Source: Phycisphaerae bacterium (GTDB lineage: Bacteria; Planctomycetota; Phycisphaerae; Sedimentisphaerales; Anaerobacaceae). From it: a DNA stretch of 52,345 nucleotides. Location: contig JAIPFM010000190.1 in assembly GCA_021736645.1 (NCBI GenBank), positions 1-52,345 of the forward strand, written 5' to 3'. Both the position numbers and the translations under genes were made by a program. Numbering within the stretch: position 1 is the stretch's first letter; each line of letters starts with the position of its first letter. Positions 9,237 to 18,069 of the stretch are shown one piece after another. The notes beneath the pieces were generated by a model. It did not search any database, was not told the DNA's origin, and worked only from the letters and a program-made list of their open reading frames with translations.

Positions 9237-10417
9237 TTGGGCGTGTCTCCTGATGTCATGATGGCGCGCATCTGAGCGGCCAGTTCAGTGTAGGCTGTCT
9301 CGGCTGCGGCATCCCAATAATCGAGCATGCGCAGATTCATCTTTTTAGCCTCTGCCTCTACAAATCTGGAAAGGTAGGGATCTGCTGCAATGGCCTTTTC
9401 AATGTCATCTCCCGGTTTCCACCAGCCGTCCGCCTCCAATTGATCGAGTACGTCACTGTAGTCATCAATGGCTCGCAGGGTGGCTTTTAAATGCAATTGG
9501 TGATACCGTGTTTTGAATGACTCAAGTGCCTTGGTCACTTTGGGGCGTGCGGCCTCCAATTCATCCATGCCTGCTGAGCTCTTGACCTGGATCGGTCGCA
9601 TGGGTACCGTGTCGAGCAGCTTCAGGGATTCGTCGATCATTTCATGGAATCGCAACGATGGGGCAGGTGTCTGCATGCGTCCGAGCTGGTATTCAAAGAA
9701 GAGGGTGTCAAATTTCTTGCCGCTGAAATAGGCCAGCATCTGCGCATCGGTCGGTTTGGGCGTTCGATTGGGATTGGGCTCCGGAGGACCGGCAGGCAGG
9801 CCTGTGGGTGGCGGCGGCAGGGGCCCATTCGACTCGATGTGGAGGCCCTTGAGACTCTTGGGGTCCACAGACAATGTGCTTGCATCAGACAGATCCACCA
9901 CCATGGGGTCACCCCAGACGCTCGTCAAAGACACGCTTGGGGGAGGTGCGGCAAACACGGTTTCCAGGCTGGTGGTGGCAGTTGTGATGGCACTTTGAAT
10001 CAGGGTACGACGTCTTGCATCTGCCTCGGCGTTCAGCTTGTTCATCAGTGCAGTACGCGCTTCGCGAAGCTTGTCAGTGATCGTCGTGTCCTGTGGGAGG
10101 CTCGTGCGAGCATGGCTCAGCAGGGTGATGGCCTTGGTATAATCACCTGCGAAAAGTGCCTGTATGCCCTGGTTCTTCTCCAACTCGCCTTGTTCCTTGC
10201 GTATCTGCTCAGCGGTCTTTACAGGCGGTAGAGGTGCAGTGAATGTGTCGGTGGTCTGACGGTGATTCCTGTCCCAGTCACTTTGTGTGCCGAGATCCAC
10301 CCAGTGGCCGCCCTGAAATTCGCGCAGGCGTATTTCGCCAACCGGCTTGCCCTCGGGAATTTGTTGTGCACGCACCGGTACTGCCACAAGGAAAAGGAGG
10401 AGGATATGCGACTTCAT
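9233..10417 (-). CDS. exported hypothetical protein with TPR-like helices and proline-rich linker
   Basis: 394 residues; I do not recognise the family. It starts with a clear signal peptide (MKSHILLLFLVAVPVRAQ). Residues about 75-150 form a TPR-like and then charged helical region (GIQALFAGDYTKAITLLSHA and a lysine/arginine-rich helix). A proline-rich linker near residues 195-225 (PPPPTGLPAGPPEPNPN) separates it from a C-terminal helical domain with several conserved-looking aromatic and charged residues. It is the first gene of a two-gene operon with the ankyrin protein (ATGA overlap) and has a promoter candidate at 10473-10500. The architecture suggests a scaffold or adaptor at the envelope, not an enzyme. 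Confidence 0.65.
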   Translation of the reverse strand: MKSHILLLFLVAVPVRAQQIPEGKPVGEIRLREFQGGHWVDLGTQSDWDRNHRQTTDTFTAPLPPVKTAEQIRKEQGELEKNQGIQALFAGDYTKAITLLSHARTSLPQDTTITDKLREARTALMNKLNAEADARRRTLIQSAITTATTSLETVFAAPPPSVSLTSVWGDPMVVDLSDASTLSVDPKSLKGLHIESNGPLPPPPTGLPAGPPEPNPNRTPKPTDAQMLAYFSGKKFDTLFFEYQLGRMQTPAPSLRFHEMIDESLKLLDTVPMRPIQVKSSAGMDELEAARPKVTKALESFKTRYHQLHLKATLRAIDDYSDVLDQLEADGWWKPGDDIEKAIAADPYLSRFVEAEAKKMNLRMLDYWDAAAETAYTELAAQMRAIMTSGDTPK

Positions 10418-10472
10418 AGTATTATGTCTTTACACAAAACCAAAGGTCATATGACTGCTTCACGTGCGCGCA

Positions 10473-10500
10473 AGTATAGCGTCGGTCAGATCCAGATCAA
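10473..10500 (-). promoter_or_regulatory. sigma70-type promoter for the TPR/ankyrin operon
   Basis: On the minus strand TTGATC and TATACT are separated by 16 bp. The -10 matches the consensus at 5 of 6 positions and the -35 at 4 of 6. It lies between the end of the GHL6-like gene and the start at 10417, so it would separate the TPR/ankyrin pair from the upstream transcription unit. Confidence 0.45.
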
Positions 10501-10522
10501 CAGAATAAATCCGTGATTTCAG

Positions 10523-12688
10523 TTATTTTAAAGCCAGATCCAAGGCGATGACTTCGTGATCCAGGATCGATGGGACTGTGAGTGTCACTTTTCCGCCGGC
10601 CGCCCTGTACGCCGGTGTGGTATTGCTGACAAGAAAAGAGATATTTTCGACAGTTGTATTGGGTGGGATTTGAATTTGGACTTGTTGCTGGCCCACTGGG
10701 ATGAATTCTCGGAACGGCCCCTTCATCATCATGGGATTGGTGAGATTGACCAGGTGAGCGGTCATGGAGTCCTTTTGTCGCCACACCGTGATATCGAGAA
10801 TTCCAGGCCCTGTCACCTGAACGGGTGGTGCTTCGTTGACTGCCCAGTTGATTACGTTGCCAAGGAGTCTTGCGTGATCTGCATTCATGATCTTCCAGAA
10901 TGTGCGGTCAATGTCCCAGGGCATGTAGGCGATCCGGCTGTGGCCCATGTCTTGCAGGTAGAGTTCTCGGATGTCAGTCTCGGGTTGACGCGGATACACA
11001 TGTTCCATGGGCAGGTCAGGGTAGCTGGGTATGAGCGTCACAGGGGAGGGAAACTCCATGGTCGGCTTGACGGGGATGCGATGGATGCCATGGATGATTC
11101 GATAGGCGTCTTCCAGTCCCGCAAGCACGGGATGGAACTGCTTCGTCCCCGCATCGGGCTTCAGCCTCAGATAGGCATTTTTCATGGGCCCTTGCACGCG
11201 GTCGTGCGATGAGACGCCAAATAAATCCGCCAGACCGAAGTCCTGGAGCCGCTTTCCCTGCTCATCATAAAGCGATGTCTCAAAGGTGGCAACGAGGCTA
11301 CCCCCGCGAAGGACATACTGCCTGAGCTGTACACACTGTGCCGTCGAGAGTGCCGCGATGTTGGGCAGAACGAGCAGCTTGAACGGGCTTAGATGGTCTG
11401 CATCGAGCAGTCGATCATTGACCATTTCAAAGGGCACACGTGCCTCGATCAGCGCATGGTACATGCCCTGGGCATGGCCACTGGGCTGGGCCTGCCACGG
11501 TTCTCCGCCGTAGTACCGTTCTGTCTGTTCAGAATAGACCATGGCAACACGGGCCAGGGGGGCTGTATTTCTGAGGTAGCGTTCGTGGCGATGATGCCAA
11601 CCGTATATCTTTTCTACGACTGGGAGCCAGCGCCGGTCATAGAGCGTGCCTGAGAACTTGGCAAACCAGGGACGCATGTTGTTGGCCGTACCCTCTGCCA
11701 CCCAGATCCGGATTTCCGCTTCAGTCTGTACGGAGTCCTTCCATCTGTAGGGCTCCTCCAGGCCAATACTGAATATGCCGCCCAGGGGCTTCATGCCCAT
11801 GGTGGCGCGAAGCTCCTTGGCCCGCTTGCCATTGGACCACGGAGGTATCGCGCCGCTCCTGGCCTGATGATCTGTAAAGAAGATGTCGGACAGGGCACCT
11901 GTCACGATCTTGTCTGGAAATCCATTGGGGATATACCTGGACGTGGGCTTGACACTGCGAATGGTCCGGTCCCACAGGAACCACAACTCCTTCAGTCGGT
12001 TGATGTGCCAATCCACATATTCTTGATACGCGGGATCACGACGATCTTGGGCCCGGGAAATTGCCATGCCGCTATAGGTCTTAAAGTGCGCTACGCAATG
12101 TTCGCACAGGCAGAGCCCATGTCCGGACCAGCGATTGGAAAAGATGCCGTCTACCTCGTATCGGGTCACGATCTCTTTGTGAACCTGTGTCATGAACTCG
12201 AAGTTGTAAGGCCCCATGGCGCAGGTGACCCACAGGTCTGGATTCGACCAGTGGCGTCGCTTCTGTCCTGTTGAATCCACGGCAATCCAATCGGGGTGGG
12301 CCTCGTACAGGTTGTTCCACGTGGCGTGGGGGTCAGTGCGTGCGATCACGGCCATGTCCATCTTGCGACATCCTGTCACCAGATACCCGAATGGATCCGA
12401 ATCGCCAAGCCACGCACTTCGATGGTGCAAAGGTACGTCAGTGGGGTAATAGGCCACCACGCCGCCTGCACTGAGGCAGACGCCGTCTGCATGCACACGC
12501 CTGAAGTAATCAAGCCAGAAGTCCGGGTCAAACTGCCCGGGATCGTTTTCTACCAGGACCAGTTGCGCCCACCGCATGGGGCGATCAAACCAGGGTGCCG
12601 GGTCTGTCACCACCTCCCCTTTGAGAGGCCCCACCACAGCGTAGGCACCTGCTATCATGCCGGTCTTGATAAAATCCCGTCGATCCAT
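10523..12688 (-). CDS. Tat-exported GHL6-like glycosidase with beta-galactosidase trimerisation-type domain
   Basis: 721 residues starting with a twin-arginine signal (DRRDFIKTG followed by a hydrophobic stretch). The N-terminal half is a TIM-barrel of the hypothetical glycosyl hydrolase 6 (GHL6) type, related to GH29/GH42-like enzymes; characteristic stretches include DGVCLSAGGVVAYYPTDVPL, ARTDPHATW and DGIFSNRWSGHGLCLCEHC, the last with a cysteine pair. From about residue 390 a flavodoxin/amidotransferase-like domain follows (ARVAMVYSEQTERYYGG, SPFKLLVLPNIAALS, GGSLVATFETS), as in beta-galactosidase trimerisation domains. A beta-sandwich closes the protein. The Tat signal implies export in folded form. 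AAAGGA precedes the ATG. It lies 53 nt after the beta-helix gene and probably shares its transcript. Confidence 0.75.
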   Translation of the reverse strand: MDRRDFIKTGMIAGAYAVVGPLKGEVVTDPAPWFDRPMRWAQLVLVENDPGQFDPDFWLDYFRRVHADGVCLSAGGVVAYYPTDVPLHHRSAWLGDSDPFGYLVTGCRKMDMAVIARTDPHATWNNLYEAHPDWIAVDSTGQKRRHWSNPDLWVTCAMGPYNFEFMTQVHKEIVTRYEVDGIFSNRWSGHGLCLCEHCVAHFKTYSGMAISRAQDRRDPAYQEYVDWHINRLKELWFLWDRTIRSVKPTSRYIPNGFPDKIVTGALSDIFFTDHQARSGAIPPWSNGKRAKELRATMGMKPLGGIFSIGLEEPYRWKDSVQTEAEIRIWVAEGTANNMRPWFAKFSGTLYDRRWLPVVEKIYGWHHRHERYLRNTAPLARVAMVYSEQTERYYGGEPWQAQPSGHAQGMYHALIEARVPFEMVNDRLLDADHLSPFKLLVLPNIAALSTAQCVQLRQYVLRGGSLVATFETSLYDEQGKRLQDFGLADLFGVSSHDRVQGPMKNAYLRLKPDAGTKQFHPVLAGLEDAYRIIHGIHRIPVKPTMEFPSPVTLIPSYPDLPMEHVYPRQPETDIRELYLQDMGHSRIAYMPWDIDRTFWKIMNADHARLLGNVINWAVNEAPPVQVTGPGILDITVWRQKDSMTAHLVNLTNPMMMKGPFREFIPVGQQQVQIQIPPNTTVENISFLVSNTTPAYRAAGGKVTLTVPSILDHEVIALDLALK

Positions 12689-12705
12689 GGCTCGTCCTTT
12701 CTCAG

Positions 12706-12740
12706 CCCCTCAAGTTTCGGGTTTCACCCCTCACCCTTCG
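12706..12740. repeat. period-7 tandem repeat after the beta-helix gene
   Basis: Plus-strand heptamers in register: CCCCTCA, AGTTTCG, GGTTTCA, CCCCTCA, CCCTTCG. The run ends 1 nt from the stop codon of the minus-strand beta-helix gene and fills most of the 53-nt spacer to the next gene. Same period as the other runs in this window, with a different consensus. Confidence 0.6.
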
Positions 12741-12741
12741 T

Positions 12742-14457
12742 CTAGTCATTGATCCCCAGGCGCACGCCTGGCACAGTGCCGCGGGGGTAGCAGTCCATGA
12801 GCATGGCAGGGCTGCTGGCTGGGACACGCATGTCCAGGCCTGCGATGTTGGCGGCCGGGAAGTCTGCGACCCGGCTGTCCTGCGTCAATCCCAGTTGGGC
12901 CTGCACGGTGGCAAGGTCTTGATATCGCTCGCAGCGTTTCCAGGTGACGCCCCAGTTGAACAATCCCTGTCCCGGACCGGGACAGTACAGGTTGCCCGTC
13001 AGACTCAACCTGAGATCCTCAAGTGACAGGCCTTTGGCTTGGTTGCCGGATTGATCCGGTTTGGTGTGCATAATACGGGGCCAGTGACGTTCGTCGCTCA
13101 TGTCGAACCAGCCCCAGACCTGGGCTGCCTGGTTGTAGGCCAGCACATTGCGGCGAATGATCTGGTCTGCATTCCACACGGGTCCCTCGGGCCCGTCAAG
13201 GCGGGGCGTGGTGCGTGTCTGTTCGCGGAAATTGAATCCCTCCAGGTTGCCCACCAGGAGGTTTCGTTCGATGACGCACTGCGGTGAACTCGACAGACTG
13301 ATGCCTGCATTGGCGCCCCAGGCCCCGGGGCCAAAGGCAAAGCCGTTACCCGCAATCACATTGTCGTGGGCATTGAGGCCATAGGAAATCTCGTAAAAAA
13401 TGCCGGCATTGTCATTGTCGGCGATCAGGCAGTTGCGCACTTCACAGTGTTCGTTGCCAATATCGAACCAGATCCCATTGCCATGGTTCTCCACAAAGGT
13501 GCTGTGCTCGATCACCGCGTCGCGCGTCATGCAGATCTTGTCGCCCCCGGCTTCCCAGCCCCGGTCGAAATTCTTGGTATTGTTGTGGCGCACGATGCAG
13601 TCCGTGAGCAGGAGTCGATGCGCACGATTGGCCCCAAAGCCCAGTTGACCGTTGTCCTGGAAGGTGCAGCGCCTGACCGTCATATCCTGGCCTGTGAACT
13701 CTGCACCACTGGCATTGGTGTCTGCAAAGCTGCAATCCTCCAGGATCAGATGATGTCCCTTGAATTCGGCGGCGCCCTGTTGGGCCCGGTTGGCAGCATA
13801 GCGGCACTGCAGTCCCTTGAGCGTGACATGGTTGCCTGTCACAGAGAGAATCCGTTCCCGTGCAGAGGCCTCGACCAGGGCCTTGCGCCCTGTGATGTCC
13901 TGACCACCGGCAGGGCACACATAGAGACGCTGGGCCTGAAGGTCCGCGTAAAAGGTACCGCGCGTGACCTGCTCGCGTGCCAGGACCTGTTGCAGGGGGA
14001 AGCCATTGATAAAGACCTGCTCGCAGCGGCCAATGACACGATGATAGTCATCGTTGGGGTGGGTGTGGCTCTTGTTCCAGGAGACAAAGGCGTGTTTCCA
14101 GACGGTGCTGTATATGCGATCCGGTCCTGGTTCGGAGGTCCAGTCCGTGATGCGGTCTGCGCCTGTGAGCACCACGCTGGCCCCGGGCGCAGCCTCAAGG
14201 CAAATGGGCTGGTCTGCAGTCCCGCTTTGACTGATCGTGACTGTCTCTCTGTAGATACCGCCATAGACCAGGGCCTGATCCCCTGGCTTGAGCTTTGACA
14301 CGGCCTCGCTGATCGTAGACACCTGATCGGTTGACGCGATGGCCGGCAGCGTATTCTGGGACACGTGCCAGACCCTGGCCCGGGCATTGGGCAGGGCGAT
14401 CCATCCCAGAATCATGATCATCAGCCAGAGTGTGTTTGTCCGTCGGTCTTGCACCAT
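12742..14457 (-). CDS. secreted right-handed parallel beta-helix protein (pectate-lyase-like fold)
   Basis: 571 residues with an N-terminal signal/anchor segment (TLWLMIMILGWIALPNA). The start of the mature part matches DUF1565-type beta-helix proteins: TISEAVSKLKPGDQALVYGG, then IYRETVTIS and a GxxLTGADRITDW segment. PbH1-like coils run from about residue 205 to 430, with repeated asparagine-rich turns such as HLILEDCSFADTNASG, MTVRRCTFQDNGQLG, VRNCLIADNDNAGIFYE and CVIERNLLVGNLEGF. Such proteins are usually polysaccharide lyases, epimerases or glycan-binding proteins; no catalytic set can be assigned by eye. AAAGGA precedes the ATG. It leads a probable operon with the GHL6-like gene. Confidence 0.8.
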   Translation of the reverse strand: MVQDRRTNTLWLMIMILGWIALPNARARVWHVSQNTLPAIASTDQVSTISEAVSKLKPGDQALVYGGIYRETVTISQSGTADQPICLEAAPGASVVLTGADRITDWTSEPGPDRIYSTVWKHAFVSWNKSHTHPNDDYHRVIGRCEQVFINGFPLQQVLAREQVTRGTFYADLQAQRLYVCPAGGQDITGRKALVEASARERILSVTGNHVTLKGLQCRYAANRAQQGAAEFKGHHLILEDCSFADTNASGAEFTGQDMTVRRCTFQDNGQLGFGANRAHRLLLTDCIVRHNNTKNFDRGWEAGGDKICMTRDAVIEHSTFVENHGNGIWFDIGNEHCEVRNCLIADNDNAGIFYEISYGLNAHDNVIAGNGFAFGPGAWGANAGISLSSSPQCVIERNLLVGNLEGFNFREQTRTTPRLDGPEGPVWNADQIIRRNVLAYNQAAQVWGWFDMSDERHWPRIMHTKPDQSGNQAKGLSLEDLRLSLTGNLYCPGPGQGLFNWGVTWKRCERYQDLATVQAQLGLTQDSRVADFPAANIAGLDMRVPASSPAMLMDCYPRGTVPGVRLGIND

Positions 14458-14542
14458 GGTTGTCCTTTGTAGGCAGAATTGTTGTGTTTGGGTCCGTGAC
14501 GCACTGTTTCAGTTCCAGGTTAAGTACAGTCCCAATCCGCTT

Positions 14543-14572
14543 ATGTTACATAGAAAACGCTCACAGGGTCAA
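14543..14572 (-). promoter_or_regulatory. promoter candidate for the beta-helix/GHL6 operon
   Basis: On the minus strand TTGACC and TAACAT are 18 bp apart (5 of 6 and 4 of 6 consensus matches). It lies about 86 nt upstream of the beta-helix start codon. Confidence 0.4.
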
Positions 14573-14737
14573 TCATTCTCTTATTTCTTTACAGGCTCCT
14601 GGTTATGGTTGCGTCCAGGGCAAAAAAGGGAGTTCCGCCCGGTTTGGATCTGCTCCCCGGTTTTGATGTGTTGGCCATAAATGCCATGGTTCGAATCCTC
14701 GTCCGAGGGGCCGACAACAGACTTTTCGGGCAGAACC

Positions 14738-14767
14738 TTGTCATGGGGGGCTCTCACATTGTATAAT
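14738..14767 (+). promoter_or_regulatory. sigma70-type promoter for the S9 peptidase gene
   Basis: TTGTCA and a perfect TATAAT are separated by 18 bp. Transcription would start near 14774, leaving a 5' leader of about 65 nt before the ATG at 14839. Confidence 0.65.
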
Positions 14768-14838
14768 GAGCGTCTGGGTGCTTTCCCAGCATGGAATCCA
14801 CAGTTCACTATTCTCGATCAGACAGGAGGTGGGTACAG

Positions 14839-17574
14839 ATGACATCATATCCTCGTTTATTGGTTTTGCTGGGTATTGGCCTGGCCACGCTGGCGTTTGC
14901 AGGCGATGCCGATCAATCCTCAAAGGACACCAAGGCCGACACAAAGAAGGAGCTCAAACTCGATGATCTGATGCCGGAAAAGAGCCTGTTTGGCCCCTCT
15001 GCACAGAATATGGCCTTTTCCTTTGATGGGCGTCTTGGGGCCTATCTGTACAGACCCTACAAAGAACGCCGTCACGGCAATGACCTCTATCTGTATGATG
15101 TGGATCACGATCAGATCAAAAGGGTGACCTGGCCGTCTGTCATGGCCCGATTCCAGAAAAAGACCCGTGATGTGGTTGAAGATCGCATCAAAAAGGCCAA
15201 AACAGACAAGGGTAAGGTCGATTCAGATCAGGACGAAAAAGAAAAAAAGGGTGACGCAGACGCCAAAAAGGTGACAAGCGATCAAGCCAGGCCCGTTGAA
15301 GAGGAAGACAGCCAAAAAGAGAAAGAGGCCAAACGAAAGCTGACCAAGGAGCAGCGCCGTCAGAAGCGGGAACAGGCCAAAAAACAGAAAGCAGAGAAAG
15401 AAGACGGCAAGGACGCTGAAGACAAAGACATCAAAGAGCAGGACAAGGACACCGATGAAGAGGCCTTGAAAAAGCGGGGCGACTGGGTGAGCGACAAGGA
15501 TGCTGACGACGACAAGGCGCCCCGGTACGGCGGCATCAGCGACCTGGCCTGGTCACCGGTTGCCAGTGAATTGGTCTTTACCAGTGATGGGGAGATCTAT
15601 CAGTATACGCCGGCTGACGATACCATGGTCCGATTGACCCATACGCGTGTGCGGGAGCGATCCGTGACCTGGCTGTTTGACGGCAGCGGATTGACCTTCA
15701 GACGCGACGATGGCCTGTTCCTCATGCGATTGAAGGACAGGACCGTGCGTCAGATCGATCCCAGATTTCCCAAAGGCGACAGCATGCAGGGAGTTTCCCT
15801 GAGTCCCGATGGTCGAACCATTGCCTTTTTGACAGATAAGACCGTGACAGAATCGGAGAGCAGCAAGGTCGAGATCGCCAGTTACCGCAATCGTCTGATG
15901 AAGGCCAATGAAGTGACCCGGCACGTGTCGGATGACAAACTGGCTGTGCGAGAGAAACGTATCTACCTGTATGCCCTGAGTGAACTGGATGACGAAAAGG
16001 ACACACTCACAGAGGTGTATTCGGGCAAGACACTGATGCCTGATGATATGGTCAAGACCCCGGTGTGGTCCCCTGACTCCAGGAAGATCGCATTTTATGC
16101 CTTTGACCAGGATGCAGGTGTGGTTCGAGTCTTTGAAGCCAGTGTGCCTGAAGAGAAGAAAGAGGCGCAAGCGGACAAGGGAGACAAGGCCTCAGATCCC
16201 AATGATGCATCGGAAAAGACCAAGGATGAGGTTGCATCCAAAGATGAGAAGAAACAAGATGACTCACACAAGGCCCGGGAGATCTTCCAGTTCTTACATT
16301 ATGGGGGGCCCAATACGCCCGGTATGATGGTCCTTTATTACCTGGCAGACAGCAGTCGCCTGGTGTACCTGAGCGAGCAGAGCGGGTTCCGTCACCTGCA
16401 TGTGTTGGACCCTGTGTATGAAAGCAGCACGCCCCTGACCAGCGGGCCGTACGAAGTGTATCCCCTGGGCATCTCCAGAGATTGCCAATACCTCTTTTTT
16501 GAGGCCACCAAGGAACATCCCTCCCAGTTGGATGTGTATCGCCTGAATGTGGAAGACGGTCAGGTGACGCGCTTGACAAAAAAGGTCGGGCAGCATACAG
16601 GCTCGGCAGTCAGTCAGGATGGGACACGCTTATTGACGAATCTGGTCAGTTACGAGCAGCTCAATGAATTGGTTTTCATTGACACCAAGGCCGAAAAACA
16701 TCAGATTCTTACGGACTCTCACCCGGAGAAGGCTCATGCGTTTGCCTCTCATTCACCGGAATTTTTCGATTTTAAGAATCGCCACGGGCACCGACTGTAC
16801 GGTATGATGTTCAAACCGGACGATTGGAAACAGACAGACAAACGCCCGGTTCTCATTTACTTCTACGGCGGCCCGCTCGGCACGCGCAAGATGGTGCTAC
16901 AGGGCAGCTACAGTCCGTACAACTATGCCTTCCCCTATTATCTGGCCAAGAAATATGGCTATGTGGCCTGTACCATTGATACGCGGGGCAACAGCGGGTA
17001 TGCCGGTGTGTTTGAAAAGGCCAATTTCGGCCAGGTGGGCAAACCCCAGGTCGAGGACCTGGTGGACACGGTCAACTACCTGGTGGAAAACCAGGGCGTG
17101 GACAAGTCACGCATTGGTATCCATGGCTGGAGCTTCGGTGGTTTTCAGACCCAGATGTGCATGTATACGGAACCGGATGTGTTCCAGGTCGGCATTGCAG
17201 GCGCAGGTCCCACTGAATGGGAAAACTACAATTCCTGGTATACGCGTCACACGATCGGCAAGAGCGAACCTGGCAAGGCCACCCTGAAGGAATTTTCTCT
17301 GCTGCCCCTGGCCAAGAATCTCAAGGGACATCTGCTGCTGGTCCACGGCATGGAAGACAGCAATGTCCTGTATCAGGACACGGTCCGCGTGTATCGTGAA
17401 CTGCTCAAGGCCGGCAAGGAAACCCTGGTGGAACTGTTCCTCGACCCCACAGGCGGCCATGGCCTGGGCGGGGATGTCAAGACTTTGTCACGATACAAGA
17501 AATACGAGTCGTTCCTGCTGCGTACACTGGGCGAGTATTCGCCTGAAACAAAAAAAGGTTCTACTGAAGGGTAA
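14839..17574 (+). CDS. S9 family serine peptidase (DPP-IV/prolyl oligopeptidase type) with charged insertions
   Basis: The ATG at 14839 is preceded by AGGAGGT, which decides the start against an upstream in-frame ATG at 14791; it opens a clear signal peptide (MTSYPRLLVLLGIGLATLAFA). The 911-residue product has an N-terminal beta-propeller with TolB/WD40-like turns (AWSPVASELVFTSDG, SLSPDGRTIAFLTD, VWSPDSRKIAFYA) and a C-terminal alpha/beta hydrolase. The triad is S765 in GWSFGG, D840 in GMEDSNV and H874 in GGHGLG; spacings of 75 and 109 residues are nearly those of DPP-IV. Two low-complexity Lys/Glu/Asp insertions interrupt the propeller, at about residues 114-230 and 434-480. Likely releases dipeptides or oligopeptides in the periplasm. 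Confidence 0.9.
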   Translation: MTSYPRLLVLLGIGLATLAFAGDADQSSKDTKADTKKELKLDDLMPEKSLFGPSAQNMAFSFDGRLGAYLYRPYKERRHGNDLYLYDVDHDQIKRVTWPSVMARFQKKTRDVVEDRIKKAKTDKGKVDSDQDEKEKKGDADAKKVTSDQARPVEEEDSQKEKEAKRKLTKEQRRQKREQAKKQKAEKEDGKDAEDKDIKEQDKDTDEEALKKRGDWVSDKDADDDKAPRYGGISDLAWSPVASELVFTSDGEIYQYTPADDTMVRLTHTRVRERSVTWLFDGSGLTFRRDDGLFLMRLKDRTVRQIDPRFPKGDSMQGVSLSPDGRTIAFLTDKTVTESESSKVEIASYRNRLMKANEVTRHVSDDKLAVREKRIYLYALSELDDEKDTLTEVYSGKTLMPDDMVKTPVWSPDSRKIAFYAFDQDAGVVRVFEASVPEEKKEAQADKGDKASDPNDASEKTKDEVASKDEKKQDDSHKAREIFQFLHYGGPNTPGMMVLYYLADSSRLVYLSEQSGFRHLHVLDPVYESSTPLTSGPYEVYPLGISRDCQYLFFEATKEHPSQLDVYRLNVEDGQVTRLTKKVGQHTGSAVSQDGTRLLTNLVSYEQLNELVFIDTKAEKHQILTDSHPEKAHAFASHSPEFFDFKNRHGHRLYGMMFKPDDWKQTDKRPVLIYFYGGPLGTRKMVLQGSYSPYNYAFPYYLAKKYGYVACTIDTRGNSGYAGVFEKANFGQVGKPQVEDLVDTVNYLVENQGVDKSRIGIHGWSFGGFQTQMCMYTEPDVFQVGIAGAGPTEWENYNSWYTRHTIGKSEPGKATLKEFSLLPLAKNLKGHLLLVHGMEDSNVLYQDTVRVYRELLKAGKETLVELFLDPTGGHGLGGDVKTLSRYKKYESFLLRTLGEYSPETKKGSTEG

Positions 17575-17651
17575 GTGACTGTCTTTGCAGTTTCCCTACA
17601 GGCTTTCGGTGCCAGCCAGGCCTGACCCTACGCTACGAAGCCAGTTGCTGG

Positions 17652-18056
17652 TTATTGGGCTGTCCGAATACGGACATTGAAATTCTCTGCCTTGGTGTTC
17701 ATGGCCGTGGCCTTGTAGCTGTAAAACCCGGAGGCAGGCAGCAAAATCAGTTCCCAGTTGGTGGACTGCACTTCAAATCCATCGGCGTCTTTAAAGGTGG
17801 TCTGGACCTGAACCCGATAGGGTGCCTTTTGCTTGTTGACCATGACCGCCTCTGCGATCAAACGCCTGTCTGCGGTCCAGTCGGCCCGTTGTTTTGAAAT
17901 GGCCACGGCCTTTTGGCAGGCCTTGTCCATGATCAGCACAGGGAACTTGGCTTCAACATCGGCAACTTGCTTAGGGGCGTACGGGGCCTCTTGACAGCCG
18001 GCGAACACACAGGCGGCAATGGCTAACCATACAATGGTGCACATACGGTGAAACAT
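17652..18056 (-). CDS. YcfL-family lipoprotein
   Basis: 134 residues from the ATG at 18056, which is preceded by CTGGAG; the frame is open further upstream, but only this start gives the lipoprotein signal. The signal ends in VFAGC, a good lipobox, so the protein is probably lipid-anchored in the outer membrane. The remaining domain is a small beta-sandwich of the YcfL/DUF1425 type, with VNKQKAPYRVQVQTTFKDAD and TNWELILLPASGFYSYKATA as typical strands. In Escherichia coli ycfL lies directly beside lpoB, and here it follows lpoB by 13 nt, which supports the assignment. The molecular role of YcfL is not established. Last gene of the four-gene operon. Confidence 0.8.
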   Translation of the reverse strand: MFHRMCTIVWLAIAACVFAGCQEAPYAPKQVADVEAKFPVLIMDKACQKAVAISKQRADWTADRRLIAEAVMVNKQKAPYRVQVQTTFKDADGFEVQSTNWELILLPASGFYSYKATAMNTKAENFNVRIRTAQ

Positions 18057-18069
18057 AATAATCTCCAGA

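Larger units (their letters stand above)
14458..14838. other. divergent intergenic region, beta-helix gene / S9 peptidase gene
   Basis: 381 nt between two divergently transcribed genes. It holds one promoter candidate per direction (14543-14572 minus, 14738-14767 plus) and a short hairpin CCTCG-TC-CGAGG at 14697-14708. I see no small gene or RNA gene in it. Confidence 0.6.

Noticed and set aside
14685..14712. tRNA T-arm-like GGTTCGAATCC
   Set aside because: The flanking bases do not form a T-stem, no acceptor stem pairs and no anticodon arm lies at the right distance upstream.
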